This document shows, one piece after another, positions 11,817 through 22,224 of a stretch of DNA of 64,000 nucleotides. The DNA is from Lepidodermella squamata (taxonomy: Eukaryota > Gastrotricha). The DNA lies in NCBI GenBank assembly GCA_047495785.1, contig JBLDXI010000013.1, forward strand, positions 3,472,001 to 3,536,000, given 5' to 3'. The notes beneath the pieces are model-generated. The model was not told where the DNA came from. It ran no database searches and saw only the letters and a list, made by a program, of their open reading frames with translations. The translations under genes were made by a program, and so were the position numbers. Every line of letters starts with the position of its first letter. Within the stretch, counting starts at the first letter, position 1.

Positions 11817-14032
11817 TTAGCTCGCAAAAAGAATAAAATTGAACAGGTGCTCACATTGACAGTACCTGCCGGAGTAAAGATTTCGGCAGTCGCACGCGGC
11901 AGTTGCGGCGTTGTAAGTACCGCCATTTTCACACATCTGTTGAACAGAAATAATACAACTTTAAATATGCCGTTCATCTCGTTTGTTGCGTTCATCACCT
12001 CTCTGATGCAGGTCAAATGGTTCGAACTGAACACTTGATTAGCGGCATAGAGTTTCACCTATGATGATGATGATGATGAGAGAAGAAATAGCTTACTATT
12101 ATTTGAAATGCGCTTACCTGGATGATGTTATTAGGGCATGGCTGTCCACGGCAATACTTGGTGTAGCTTGGATCTCGGCACTGGACAGCGATCTGAAATC
12201 ATCAATTAAACGTCAGAATGGAGTTAGCATCTAAGTGAGAGAAACTTACGCCTCGTTTACAGTTTTCAATATTGCTATAGGTTCCTGGCGAAAAGCTTTG
12301 AACTTCACCTGGCAAGCAGGCTGGGCGGCAGTCGGTAAAGTAGAGTGATGTGTTGCTAAAGCATCGGACATGGGGCGTATCACTTTCCGGGACTTGAACT
12401 ATGCAACAAGTAATTAAATATTTAATTTATTCCCAACCGATCTATAGCGACCCAACCCAAGAGCCGGATCATCTAGTTGATCATAATTCTAAAAAATCCT
12501 AATCCCAAAGTCCTCCGATTTTTTTTCGTGACTCGAAAGTGTCTGCCACTGGAAAGAAATTGCGAAAAAGTGTACGCGAATTTTGAATCTTTTTATTTTT
12601 TCGAAGGTACAGTCCATTGGTTTGAAGTTCGCAGAATTCGCGAAACTAATTAATACGCGATTAAAAAATCACTGATGCAATTTCCTAAAATTTTAAGCTT
12701 GAAGGCTTCGATATAGTTCCTTGGGGTAGCTAAAAACCACAGGAAAACAACAAATTAACGATTTTTCGGTGATTCGCCTCTGAAAATGCGAAAAATGAGC
12801 TGTTTTTTAAATAGGAAGAAATCTTAAGTCTCCTTCTAACTTCCTTCCGGATAGATTCCAGATCATTGAAAATTGGCTCTAACGAGATTAGAAAATAAAA
12901 GGAAAAGGGAGATTTGCGAGCGAAACTAGCAAAATTTTCGATTTAAAAGCACGAAATTGCGAATTTTTAACTAAAAAATCCCTAAAACTGACCGGCTTCA
13001 CAGGTTCTTAAAAGTGTACGCCGATAAACTATAACCCCGCCCTTTTTCTCCAAGGTTTTAATAAGGAATATTTTCTTGTGTCTGCCACTGAGCGTCCAGT
13101 GAGGTCCAGTGGCGAAAAATCGGAAGCCTGCACATCCACCTAAACAGAACTTAAAAGACCAGAATTCCGAACCAATCTTTTGATTTTTTTTTAACGCTTC
13201 AATATTATGTCGAGCATTTTAGGAGAGAAGTAGAGAAAAAGAAATATTTAGTATTTGAACAACTCACTTGCTCCGTTGACGCAAGATGCCAAATTCGAAA
13301 AGTTTCCTTGGGTCGCCTGTTATTTAAAAAAGGCGATGAAAAATTCGACAAAGAAAATTAATGGCAATATGAATAACCAATGTAGATGGGCAATTTGTAT
13401 CCGCTGGAACACAGGTTTTGATCGTGGCGCCTTCGTTGCATCGCTTGAAAGGTAGATTCTTAGGTAAAGGTAGATGAAAATTAATTGCTGAGATACTAAA
13501 AAAGCAATTTTACCTGAAAATTATCTTTAAGTTGTTCGCACTTTTGCAGGTTTTCTTTAAGAAGCGCTGGCCCAGTGAACCAATAGAGCTGTTAATATCG
13601 GCAGAATAACATAAGCAAGTTGGGACATAAAATGCGAAAACTGACGTTGATTTCATCAGTTTCGCACGCCACAATACCAGGATTGCATTTCGGTGTTAGA
13701 GCTTCGTATTTGTAACACATTCGAGCGTTCTTTAATTAACATTTCGTGTTAATTATAAAGGTACACAATTAGGTCATACCCCTCGGACGCATTCTTCATA
13801 CGTCAAGTCTCCTCCCAACTGAAATTGGAAATAAGTTGCGATTTGTCAGGAAAAATACTTAAAACACGACCTGGTATTCCTTGAAGATATCACACGGCTT
13901 CTTGTTACAGCCAGTGAATTTGTTATTGAATACTGATAAGCACCTTCTCCAAGTTTCACTGCCGTTCGATAAACAGAGCTGATTCGCGAGAATCAATAAG
14001 AAAATCAACGAAAGCCGTCTAACCATCTGCAT
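11817..14032 (-). CDS. Secreted Cys-rich protein with C-terminal EGF-like module
   Basis: A multi-exon gene assembled by eye. Exon 1 (14032-13871) begins MQMVRRLSLIFLLILANQLC, a clear signal peptide, and ends FKEYQ at a GT donor. Cys-containing exons follow at about 13,850-13,790 (LTYEECVRG), 13,745-13,515 (ARMCYKYEALTPKCNPG), 13,455-13,385 (RCNEGATIKTCVPADTNCP), 12,402-12,250 (CRPACLPGEV), 12,191-12,118 (CRDPSYTKYCRGQPCPNN) and 12,054-11,990 (HLTCIRE). The last exon (about 11,935-11,817) encodes MCENGGTYNAATAACDC, then SGRYCQC, an EGF-like pattern, and stops at 11,817-11,819. The first and last exons are secure; the inner boundaries are approximate. The protein should be extracellular. No catalytic residues are recognised, and the N-terminal Cys pattern belongs to no family I know. 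Confidence 0.6.
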
Positions 14033-14885
14033 AATCTTATTTGATAAAGTATGAAAAAATTACGAGCTATCAAACACAAGTTTGAAAAGTGAACTCATAT
14101 TCCTCTAAAGAAAGGAATGAAAAATTGCTTTAATATGGACAAATTGAGCCTAAACGGACAAGTATACCTGTATTCGGACATGTGTCGGCGCGGCTCCGCA
14201 TCACCCCATGATTAGTTCACGCGTGTCAAAAATTAAAAACAAAGCATTCAAACGAGGCTGAAAGAAGTTGAGAGGTGGGAACCGTTTTTTAAGAAATTGT
14301 CCAATGTCCAGGAGCATTCATTATTTTATTGAGATAAATCGAATAAAAAGTTTCATTTTTCAAATTTTCAGTAAAATATATCACCGAGGCAAAATTAGAG
14401 GGTGGATAAGGGTGGATCAAATGACAATGACCATTTTTGGACCCATCGGCTAACAGGACAAAGGACAAACGTTGCTGATGGACCTTTTCGCGTCTATTTT
14501 TTGTTCATTTTATTTTGCTGGGTTCGCTCTTGCTGATCAGTGATTAGTTGCTGGATATAAGTTCTGCAATTTTCCAACTTGAAGGGACTTTTTATCTGCG
14601 TCGGAGGTGGAAATAGGTCGGGTCGACCGGTCGCCGGTTGGCTATAGATCGGTAACGTGCGCTGGCCGGTTTACCGGTAAACTGAAATTTTCGGCCGAAA
14701 AAGAAAACAAGAGGTATAGCAGACATGAACGCGGCAGGGAAATTCCTTCAAAAAGGTTTTTGCAGGAATAGTAGGTTTTTTTAACCAATCTGTGACCCGA
14801 ACCAATCGTCGCAGTTCTTCATTCGTGGAGTTTTTGCGATTCATAAAAAGATTCATAGGTAGTGGTCGACAGAAATTTTGAATTA
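14033..14885. other. No gene recognised
   Basis: AT-rich intergenic sequence upstream of the EGF-like gene. Nothing coding is supported. Confidence 0.4.
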
Positions 14886-15240
14886 CCGTATTTTACGAAT
14901 TGCCCATTTTTAAAAGAAGCCCAAGTCCTGTCCTGTGTATTTATGGTTTGCCCTTTAGTTTTAGCCGGTTTTAGCCGGCTGAGACACCGGCGACGTTTAT
15001 GATGATGGCAGCGATGAAGTTAACTTTCTTTTAACCATACTAGGACAATTTGACTGAAAATATCTTCGGTTTCGTTAGAAATTGACACAATACACGCGCC
15101 TGAGGTTGGTCGCGCGTGTTATAAGGCGCTGCCTATTCCTACGGTTCTGCCCGATATTAGTTCAAATGACCTTTGCCCTCTGCCTTTTATTCCGGTTCTG
15201 CCCTATAATTGGGTCATGCCTAGTAATTCGTAAAATACGG
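14886..15240. mobile_element. MITE with CCGTATTTTACGAATT termini
   Basis: The ends CCGTATTTTACGAATT and AATTCGTAAAATACGG form an inverted repeat flanked by TA on both sides, as in Tc1/mariner-like insertions. The element is 355 bp with no coding capacity. Its outer bases resemble those of the MITE at 46,553, so they may be related. Confidence 0.65.
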
Positions 15241-15712
15241 TATAAAGATAGCCATTGCGTGAGTTATGCTATTTTCGTGCTATTTACTAAATATTTCGCA
15301 TAAAATTGAATTTTGCCAATTTCGGCTCGAATTTGAAATGTTTGCCTTTTTGACTTTCACCAACGATGGCTCCATAACGGTCAGGAATTGGCTCGTGAGA
15401 TATTGTGAGCTTACTGGAATGGGTTCTGACTGTTTATGGTCAAAATATGAGCCCGGAGAACTTCATGGTTATGGAATGACAAGCGTTTGAAAAAAGTGGA
15501 AATTTTTTTATGCAGATTTAGGTAACCTTAGCCTAATTCATAAATATATTGGCATAATTCAATGTAATGCGAAGCTAAACATCCGGAGGGTAGTACCTTT
15601 CTTTAGTCCACGATATGAACGATACGGCAACTCTGAAGATAAAGTTTCACTTATAGCGCCAAATACAAGCATGCTAATCAATTTGTATTTGCTTTTATTC
15701 GTTTTATTCAAA

Positions 15713-17675
15713 TCAATTTTTATTTGCGTAGCCTTCACTTGTCACTCTTGGCCATTCGGGCGCAACATAAGGCAACTGTCCCGGGTATTTATAGCCAATC
15801 GGTTTCAACCTAGCCCATTCTGGCTGTACAAAATCTCCGAGCGAAAATAAATTAGAACCGTCCTTCAAACACGGCCTGAAGTGAAATTGAGCTCGAAACC
15901 GGAAAAGCATGCGGGCAATCCATTTTTCGCCTCGCAAAATCGGACAGCCACCGTGGCTGGAGTCAATGTGTAGCATTTCATCGCGTTGCATGTTGTACCA
16001 GAACAGGCCAGAGCCTTTCTCCGGTGATACTCTGATTTTCAGCTTGTTGAAAAACGTTTCTCCGCCCGATTCGACGTCATTAAGGTAGATGAGCAGGGTT
16101 GCGAGCCGATCACCGTGCTCCAAATCGGCAGCTGGTTGAATCTTGTCGTAGTGCGGCATGAAATGGCCTAACGCGGTATAGGAATTGACCTAAACAAACA
16201 ATAAGCAAAATCGGTTTCAGTGGATAGATTATGATACACACGGGTAGAAAAATCGCCCCATTTGCAGAACATAACTTCGAGAGGAACAACTTCCATAAGT
16301 TCCATGAGTGATTTTAGCGATTAAATTTTGGAGGTTTCATAAATTGGTAGATTAACATTTTGTTTTGTTTAAATTTTTCAATGATTTCAATGTTCAGCAA
16401 ATTGATATTTAGGGAACCTACCATTTTTAAAATGATTTAAAATTAATTTTGAACCATTTTTCAAAATTGGGGAATTTAAAAATTCCTAATCCAGCAAAAG
16501 TAGCACCACTTATTAACCCTCAATTAATTGCAAATTTCCTAACCTCCTGTCGACATGAAGTAAAAATTTCTGATTTTGTTTGATCTTTAAAATTGCTCAG
16601 ACCGTTTGGCTCCGTAATAATGGGTCCTAAATTTGGACAAAAATCAGGTTTTTAATTTTTTTTAATGTTTGGTTTGAATTTATGTTACACTGTTATCCGC
16701 AACGCTGATCGCAAAGATCGAGGCGGCTGAGCTTTCGTGAACAAATTAGGGACATTCATCAATTTTACTATGCTATTTTTAATTAAATTAAATTAAATCA
16801 AGTTCGAATTTCATAATACCTGATACTTTTCGGCCCCCGTGAAAGCATCCAATCCGAATATTGCTTCGATACGCCGCGTCACACTTGGCAGTCGAGCCGT
16901 CTCAAACTGAGCAAATCGACTAAACCGGACCTTTGCGTCGACAACGTATTCCCTATGCGATTCCGTGAAATCGTTAAAACCAACATAGGACATATTATTC
17001 GCAGCAAGTCCCACGAAACTTTGGATATCCTGCTCTCGGACCAAATCGTGAACGATGACAACCAGCGGGTCGAGATTCAGAATTTCTTCCTTGATAGGCG
17101 CAAAAACAAGCAGCGGGTGATTCGCTCGGTTATCGTAACGGCAAAATAATTTGGGATTTTCGTAGATTTTCAGAAGAAGCCCCTCATCTCGGCACGGCTC
17201 GTACTCTAGCATTTGAATAACCTTCATCGCTAGACGGGTTTTCTCATGTGGCGGCAATTGCTCCAACTCGATAACCGGGGTCTGAAAAAAATTCAATTTT
17301 TTTTTAAATTTTCAATGAAATCGCAAACTTGGAAAATATGCGCGAAAATATTGTCGACCAAACTGATTCGCATTCTTTTGTAATGATCGCAATTGTTTGA
17401 TAATTTGCGGCTGAGAATTTCGTCGATGTAGCCAACAGCTTCTTCGCGGCGGTCTATTTTGACGGTTGTTTCAACGAGAACGTCGAGAAAATCTATTGAA
17501 TCATCGACCGCGGACGTCTTGTCATGATTAGCCCACGCATTTATCGCCAATTCGTAAGCAAATGAATAGCTGCCCAGCTCAAGGTTAGATTTAGCGGCAA
17601 TGAGGGTTGATCTGGCCGTTGAGTTCTCTGCAGTTGTTCCATAAACCGATATAAGGGGAAGGGTTATATTTAGAG
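15713..17675 (-). CDS. Prolyl 4-hydroxylase alpha-like protein (5' end missing)
   Basis: Three visible exons (17675-17329, 17281-16820, 16189-15713) join in phase to about 427 residues. The first encodes a TPR-like peptide-binding segment (AAKSNLELGSYSFAYELAIN). The last is the Fe(II)/2-oxoglutarate dioxygenase domain with iron ligands in HYDKI and SSHGGCP and the 2-oxoglutarate lysine in RGEKW, closing with a conserved FRPC. This family hydroxylates collagen-type prolines in the ER lumen. The first visible exon starts in phase 1 at an acceptor, so at least one 5' exon with the signal peptide is expected. None is seen before the MITE/MULE insertion 190 bp upstream. Animal alpha subunits are about 530 residues, so roughly 100 are missing: they lie beyond the transposon or are lost. 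No KDEL-like tail is seen. Confidence 0.8.
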
Positions 17676-18059
17676 CTTATAATAAAAACGAAGATTTATC
17701 GGAATTAAAATTCATTTTTAAGAGCCACAGCTAGATACGTATGTGAGATTTATTTTGCTGAATAAATTCTCCTCCGAATCAGGCACGCGCCAGTTAAGGC
17801 GCCAGTGTAAATAGAAAATAATTTAAGAAATAATATAATAAAATTTAAAAAATCACTCACCCAAGGCATGCGTTTTCTTATTCACCCCGGAATTTCGGGA
17901 AGCTCAGGTGTAGGCACCGGATGACAGATTTTTCGATGTTAGCAGCAGAGGTTTTCTAGCTCTTCTACAGTCTTCTAAGTCGTCTACATAGCTCCAAATT
18001 TTCATTTCAAGATGAGCTTCAGAAGTGGTCGACCCGAAAATTCGGGGTGAATAAAAAAA

Positions 18060-21000
18060 GGATCTGGCTATTCGGACAGAGAATTGTGTGTCACGCAATT
18101 GCTATTCGGACACAGTGTGTTTGCGTGACTGGCTACTCGAACACAAGTGGTGTTATGTGGTGTGTGCGCGCTTTTGGCTATTTGAACACACGCTTTAAAA
18201 CCGATTAAGACACCATGTAACAAAGCGGAAACGGTTTATTAACCCATTTCTCTAGCCATTACTCAAAATACAAAAAAGAAACAAAAAACAGTAAGTTATT
18301 TTTTACGGTTGAAGGGCATTTGCGGCTTCCCTTTCATGCGACCAGAGTCCTTCCCTTGTTTAAAACTAAGGCCTTCACCTGGTAAGTAGTCAGTCGTTGT
18401 CGGGCGGAGAGGAACTAGTTCGACTTTGATTGCTGCACTTTTTCCTTTCTTCGGCTTGGACGGAAACCGGCTGAGCTGGCGATCGTTGAAACACTGCAAG
18501 AGGTGGTGACGCATGGCGGCCGGGTCGAAGACCACTCGAGTCGGGTCGTTACCCGTCAGAATTTCGACACAATACGCAATGGCGTAAACGCCGCAATCAA
18601 AGCCATTCGACTGCTGAGGCACCGGCAAGACGTGGACGCTGATGGCGCCGTCAACAGCATGCGCGGCGTATCGTTGGGTGATTTGAGCTTTCAGCGATTC
18701 GGATAACGGCCCGATCAGGCTGTTCATCAGTTTGACACCAGCCGGTAGCTTGCCGACGGTTATCGTCGTAGTGGCGACCCAGTGGTCCGACCCGCAATGA
18801 TGTAGTTGAACGGTTTCTGCAGTGGTAGGCGGAAACTGCAGTTGTGACAACAGCGGCGTAGCAGCATCAACGCCCTCGGCCCGCATCATGCTGAACAACT
18901 TGTTCGCCGCGTGCATGTGCTCGTCGCCCAGGTAGGTGTCGGTGCGCAGCACGAGGTAATCCTGCTCGCGCAAGCCGAGCTCGTCGGTGATTGGTCCCGG
19001 AAGTGACGAATGAGCGTCAGCGGGCGCACACGGCGCATCAAAGGCGGCGGGTTCCACCGGTGACTGTGTCGGCGTGTTGTTGATGTTGTTGTCACCCGGT
19101 GCCTGCTGCTGCTCGCCCGGCTGCTGCTGCGCGCCCGGCTGCTGCTGCTGATCCTGACGAGGCGTCGCTTCTTCATCACCCACCGGAAGGTCCTAAGAAA
19201 CCGGAAGGTTTAGTACACTCGCAAACAAAGCAATAAAACAAGATGTAATTACCTTCACAACGATTTCGAAATTTTTCTGGGCTCGAATCAAGTCAGCCAA
19301 CTTTTCCAATTGCGAATAGTATCTGTCGAAGACACGATTTGGGTGTTGCGAGGCGAGGTCAGCAATAACCAGGGTCAGCTGTGACATTTTTCGATAACGA
19401 CCGGCGTTATCAGCCGGTCTGCGCCCTGCTCTCGGCTTGAAAGTTGTTTCGGTGAATCTGTAGGCCGCGAATTCTGCGTCGAAATCGGCCTCAACCGGTC
19501 GAAAGTTGGCAGCGACTGGCTCGCCCCCGGTGACCGGGCGAATAAAATCATTGAAATACTTGCTGTGGAACAGCATCTTGTCAAACAACGGCTCTTCGTG
19601 CTTCGATCGTAAGAACAAGATGTGATGACACGGCATGGCCATGCTCATGTAAAACGTGCAGGAGCACTTGCTCGGCGTGGTATTATAGTCTGCCTGATCG
19701 CCATTTTCGAACTTTTCGCGAACACCAACGCCGTGAACCAAAGCCATTGAACGAGTAACGGATCGCTTCAACGAGCCGTGAAATTCCGCCAGGGCATAGC
19801 TAAAAAACAGCAATTTTACAAATTTGTCCACAAATTCTGAAAATAACTTACGATGAAATTTCGTAAGACGCTTTATCGAGCAATTGTTCAAACTGGTCAC
19901 CTCGGCGAACAGCGCGCTTCACAACGGTTTTCTCGGCCCGGCGGCGCTCGATAAACGAAATCAGAAACGGAATGAAAACTGGCATCGGTGGCTTGGTTGA
20001 GAAGCCGGCGCACATTTCTTCCTTCAAGGAGCCGAAAAATCGTTCAACGCGTCCAGTCGTGTTAGTGAGCATGATCGGGTAACTGCGGCGGGCGAAAAGG
20101 GCCCACATTTCGACGCAATTCAGCCAGTTGCGCTCGAAATAATCGGCCAACGGCTGCTCAGCCGTGCGCGCGATTTTCACGGTGACGTGCGGTTGAACCA
20201 GCGCACGCCAACTGCCGACGGCCGTTTCGAAAAACTCCTCGCGCTTAGAACCGACCATCGCCTTGAAACCGTCGAACACTTCGCACTTGAATTGCTGCAG
20301 GTCGTTGACTTCATTGTTTCGAATCGTAGCGATGACGTTTCTCATATACTTCAAGGCGTGGAAAATGCACAGCAAAATGATACAGTCCGGAAATATTTCG
20401 CGGAGTATGTCAATTTGATCAAAGTCTTTGTCAACGATAAAAAACCACGGCCCAGCGCCATACAAATTCTTGAACTCTTGCAGCATGGACTTGACATTTT
20501 GCGAGCGTTCGTCAGCTAGGAGAGACACGCCTGCGACTCGAGTGCCGCCAGTGAGAGGACAGACGTAAACAAACGTACACAGCTTTTATTTTTCAACATT
20601 TGTCTTGAAAGTCGTATCAAGTAAGATGGTGTTCGGCTTGAGCTTGTTCATGTCGTTAATCATCGACGGTGTCGCAATGAAGAGCACGTCGACGTTACCG
20701 TTCGCGTCACGGGTGGTGCGCACGATGCCGTCGCCCTCCTGCACAGCTGCCAGTGTCTCGTCCAGAACACGTCGGCTTTCGTCAGGGCTGATGCGGTGTT
20801 TCTGTAACAATAACGGCGTAATTAGCTAAATTCGGACAGGCATTAGGCTTATTTACCTGGGCTAAATTGTGAATTTGCTTGGCGGTGATGAGCTTGTTGG
20901 TTTCATTGCTCTCATGATGGGCGATCGTCGACGCTTTCGCATTGTTCTTCAAATGGGACAGGATCTCAGCCTTCTTCGCCTCGTCGAGTTTTCGGTTGAA

Positions 21001-21642
21001 ACAGTAGGTGGCGTACCGCTCCTCCGAGATGTCGTGGCTATGGCAGCGCACGACTTGGTTGATTTTCATCTGCCCGTCCTTCGTCGCAGTGCCGGTGATT
21101 TTTGCCGGACAAGCCAGGTAAGCCAAATTTTGATTCGGACGCTCGCCATTGGTGATTTGCGCCTTACGTTTATAGCCATGAGTACAAATGAGACGCAGAG
21201 CAGACTTGTCAGTGCCACGGCTGATAAACGGCTCCAAAGTTTGGTCCCGAAACCGGGGTAGCCAATTGTCCACGATGTAATCTCGAGACGGAAAAACGTC
21301 TCCTGGTTTTATACTAAGCTCACCTGATTCAGTAGACATTTCAGTAAACATTGTTTGAAAAGTTAAAAACCGGACTACCCAAGGCGCCCCCTTTTTATTC
21401 TGCGTTGTTACTCATCACTTCCGCTTTAATTACCGCTCAATAATCACCCAATCATTGCCTTATTAGCGGAATTACAGCGCGGCGCGGTGTGTGTTCAAAT
21501 AGCCGTTTCCGCGCACACACCGCTGTGTTCAAGTAGCCAATCACGCATACACAGTGTGTTCAAGTAGCCAAAAGCGCGCACACATTGTGTTCGAATAGCC
21601 ATTGCGTGACACACATTTCGGTGTGTCCGAATAGCCTCGTCC
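18060..21642 (-). mobile_element. Mutator-like element (MULE) with iterated termini
   Basis: The element is 3,583 bp and flanked by the 9-bp direct repeat ATAAAAAAA (18051-18059, 21643-21651); nine bases is the typical MULE duplication. Each end carries four or five iterations of a motif close to GGCTATTCGAACACA (left about 18,065-18,192, right about 21,492-21,638) in mutually inverted orientation. Spacers are GTGTGTCACGCAA- and TGTGTGCGCGCTTTT-like. It carries one minus-strand gene, the transposase-protease fusion. The target repeat is low complexity, but the fit with the split MITE supports it. Confidence 0.8.
18296..21351 (-). pseudogene. MULE transposase fused to Ulp1/C48-like protease (one internal stop)
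   Basis: Four coding blocks join in phase to about 962 codons: 21351-20857, 20801-19852, 19799-19253, 19192-18296. Block 1 has a WRKY/FLYWCH-like zinc-binding pattern (LICTHGY, YLACPAK, RCHSHD). Block 2 is the DDE core with D in ILLDTTFK, D in FFIVDKDFDQ, then CIFHALKYM and RVERFFGSL. Block 3 has the SWIM zinc finger CSCTFYMSMAMPCHHILFL. Block 4 begins with a Gln/Pro-rich linker and continues into a cysteine-protease fold with DHWVAT (His), MNSL (Asn in place of the usual Asp), PQQSNGFDCGVYAIAYC (Gln and Cys). The splice from block 3 to 4 keeps the frame, so transposase and protease form one polypeptide. A single TAA at 20,586-20,588 sits between NVEK and KLCTFVYVC in an otherwise open frame, so this copy is probably newly inactivated. 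Confidence 0.8.
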
Positions 21643-21658
21643 ATAAAAAAAACACACC

Positions 21659-22224
21659 TAAGTTATTCGAGTTGAAACAGTTTTTTGGGTACTTTACTTA
21701 CCTGACACAGTTTGGCCGCGAGTGTCCCCGAAAACGAAAACGGGTCAATTTTAGGAGCGACCGCTCACGTAGCCCGCATAATGGTCCACATTTCGATACT
21801 TGGAGCGAGCTTGGACGATTTTTTGCTGATTTTATAGAAATGTTCAAAATATCGCAAAGAAGAATCCGCATCTGCAATCCTGGAAAATCCGAAAAAAATC
21901 GAAGAAATCATAATCAGAGCGCGCGGAACCACCCGAAATCAAACGGAATATTTCGTTTTGTTTAATTTACCACTCCTAGCGCTGATGAGTCAGCTGACCA
22001 TCTAGCACCCAAGGCTCCGTTCCAAGAGTTATCTCGTACCGCCGATTTTTTTACTAGTACGAAAATGACGAAACAAGAGAAAAACACCTGATTAGTTTAC
22101 TTCGACAACCACTGGACGCTGACTCAGCCCCTCTAGACTTTACAGGCTTATATAGTCCGAATTAGGGCTTCATCTTGAACGTAACTCAGTAAATTAATAA
22201 TACTAAAATATCACAGCACCATGG
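21659..22224. other. No gene recognised
   Basis: Sequence between the MITE and the pump gene. A short segment near 21,977-22,020 (GATGAGTCAGCTGACCATCT) recurs in similar form near 55,118, so it may be a small dispersed repeat. No upstream exon of the prolyl hydroxylase was found. Confidence 0.35.

Larger units (their letters stand above)
17865..21658. mobile_element. PIF/Harbinger-type MITE, copy A, split by a MULE
   Basis: The left end reads GGCATGCG, then TATTCACCCCGGAATTTCGGG-like sequence. The right end is interrupted: it runs to ATAAAAAAA at 18,059 and resumes after the MULE with ACACACC at 21,652-21,658. Removing the MULE and one target repeat restores a 200-bp element that matches copy B (47,922-48,109) in inverse orientation. 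The right flank is TAA, the complement of copy B's TTA duplication; the left flank reads CAA, one base off. Confidence 0.65.

Noticed and set aside
11708-12038. Overlapping frames of 112 and 116 codons on both strands
   Set aside because: Splice signals split the minus-strand frame into exons of the EGF-like gene; the plus-strand frame is its shadow.
18503-20519. Plus-strand frames within the MULE
   Set aside because: They are opposite the transposase, have no motifs and start inside coding exons.
18060-21642. CRISPR-like array at the MULE ends
   Set aside because: The repeats are inverted between the two ends, spacers are themselves similar, and the context is a eukaryotic transposon.
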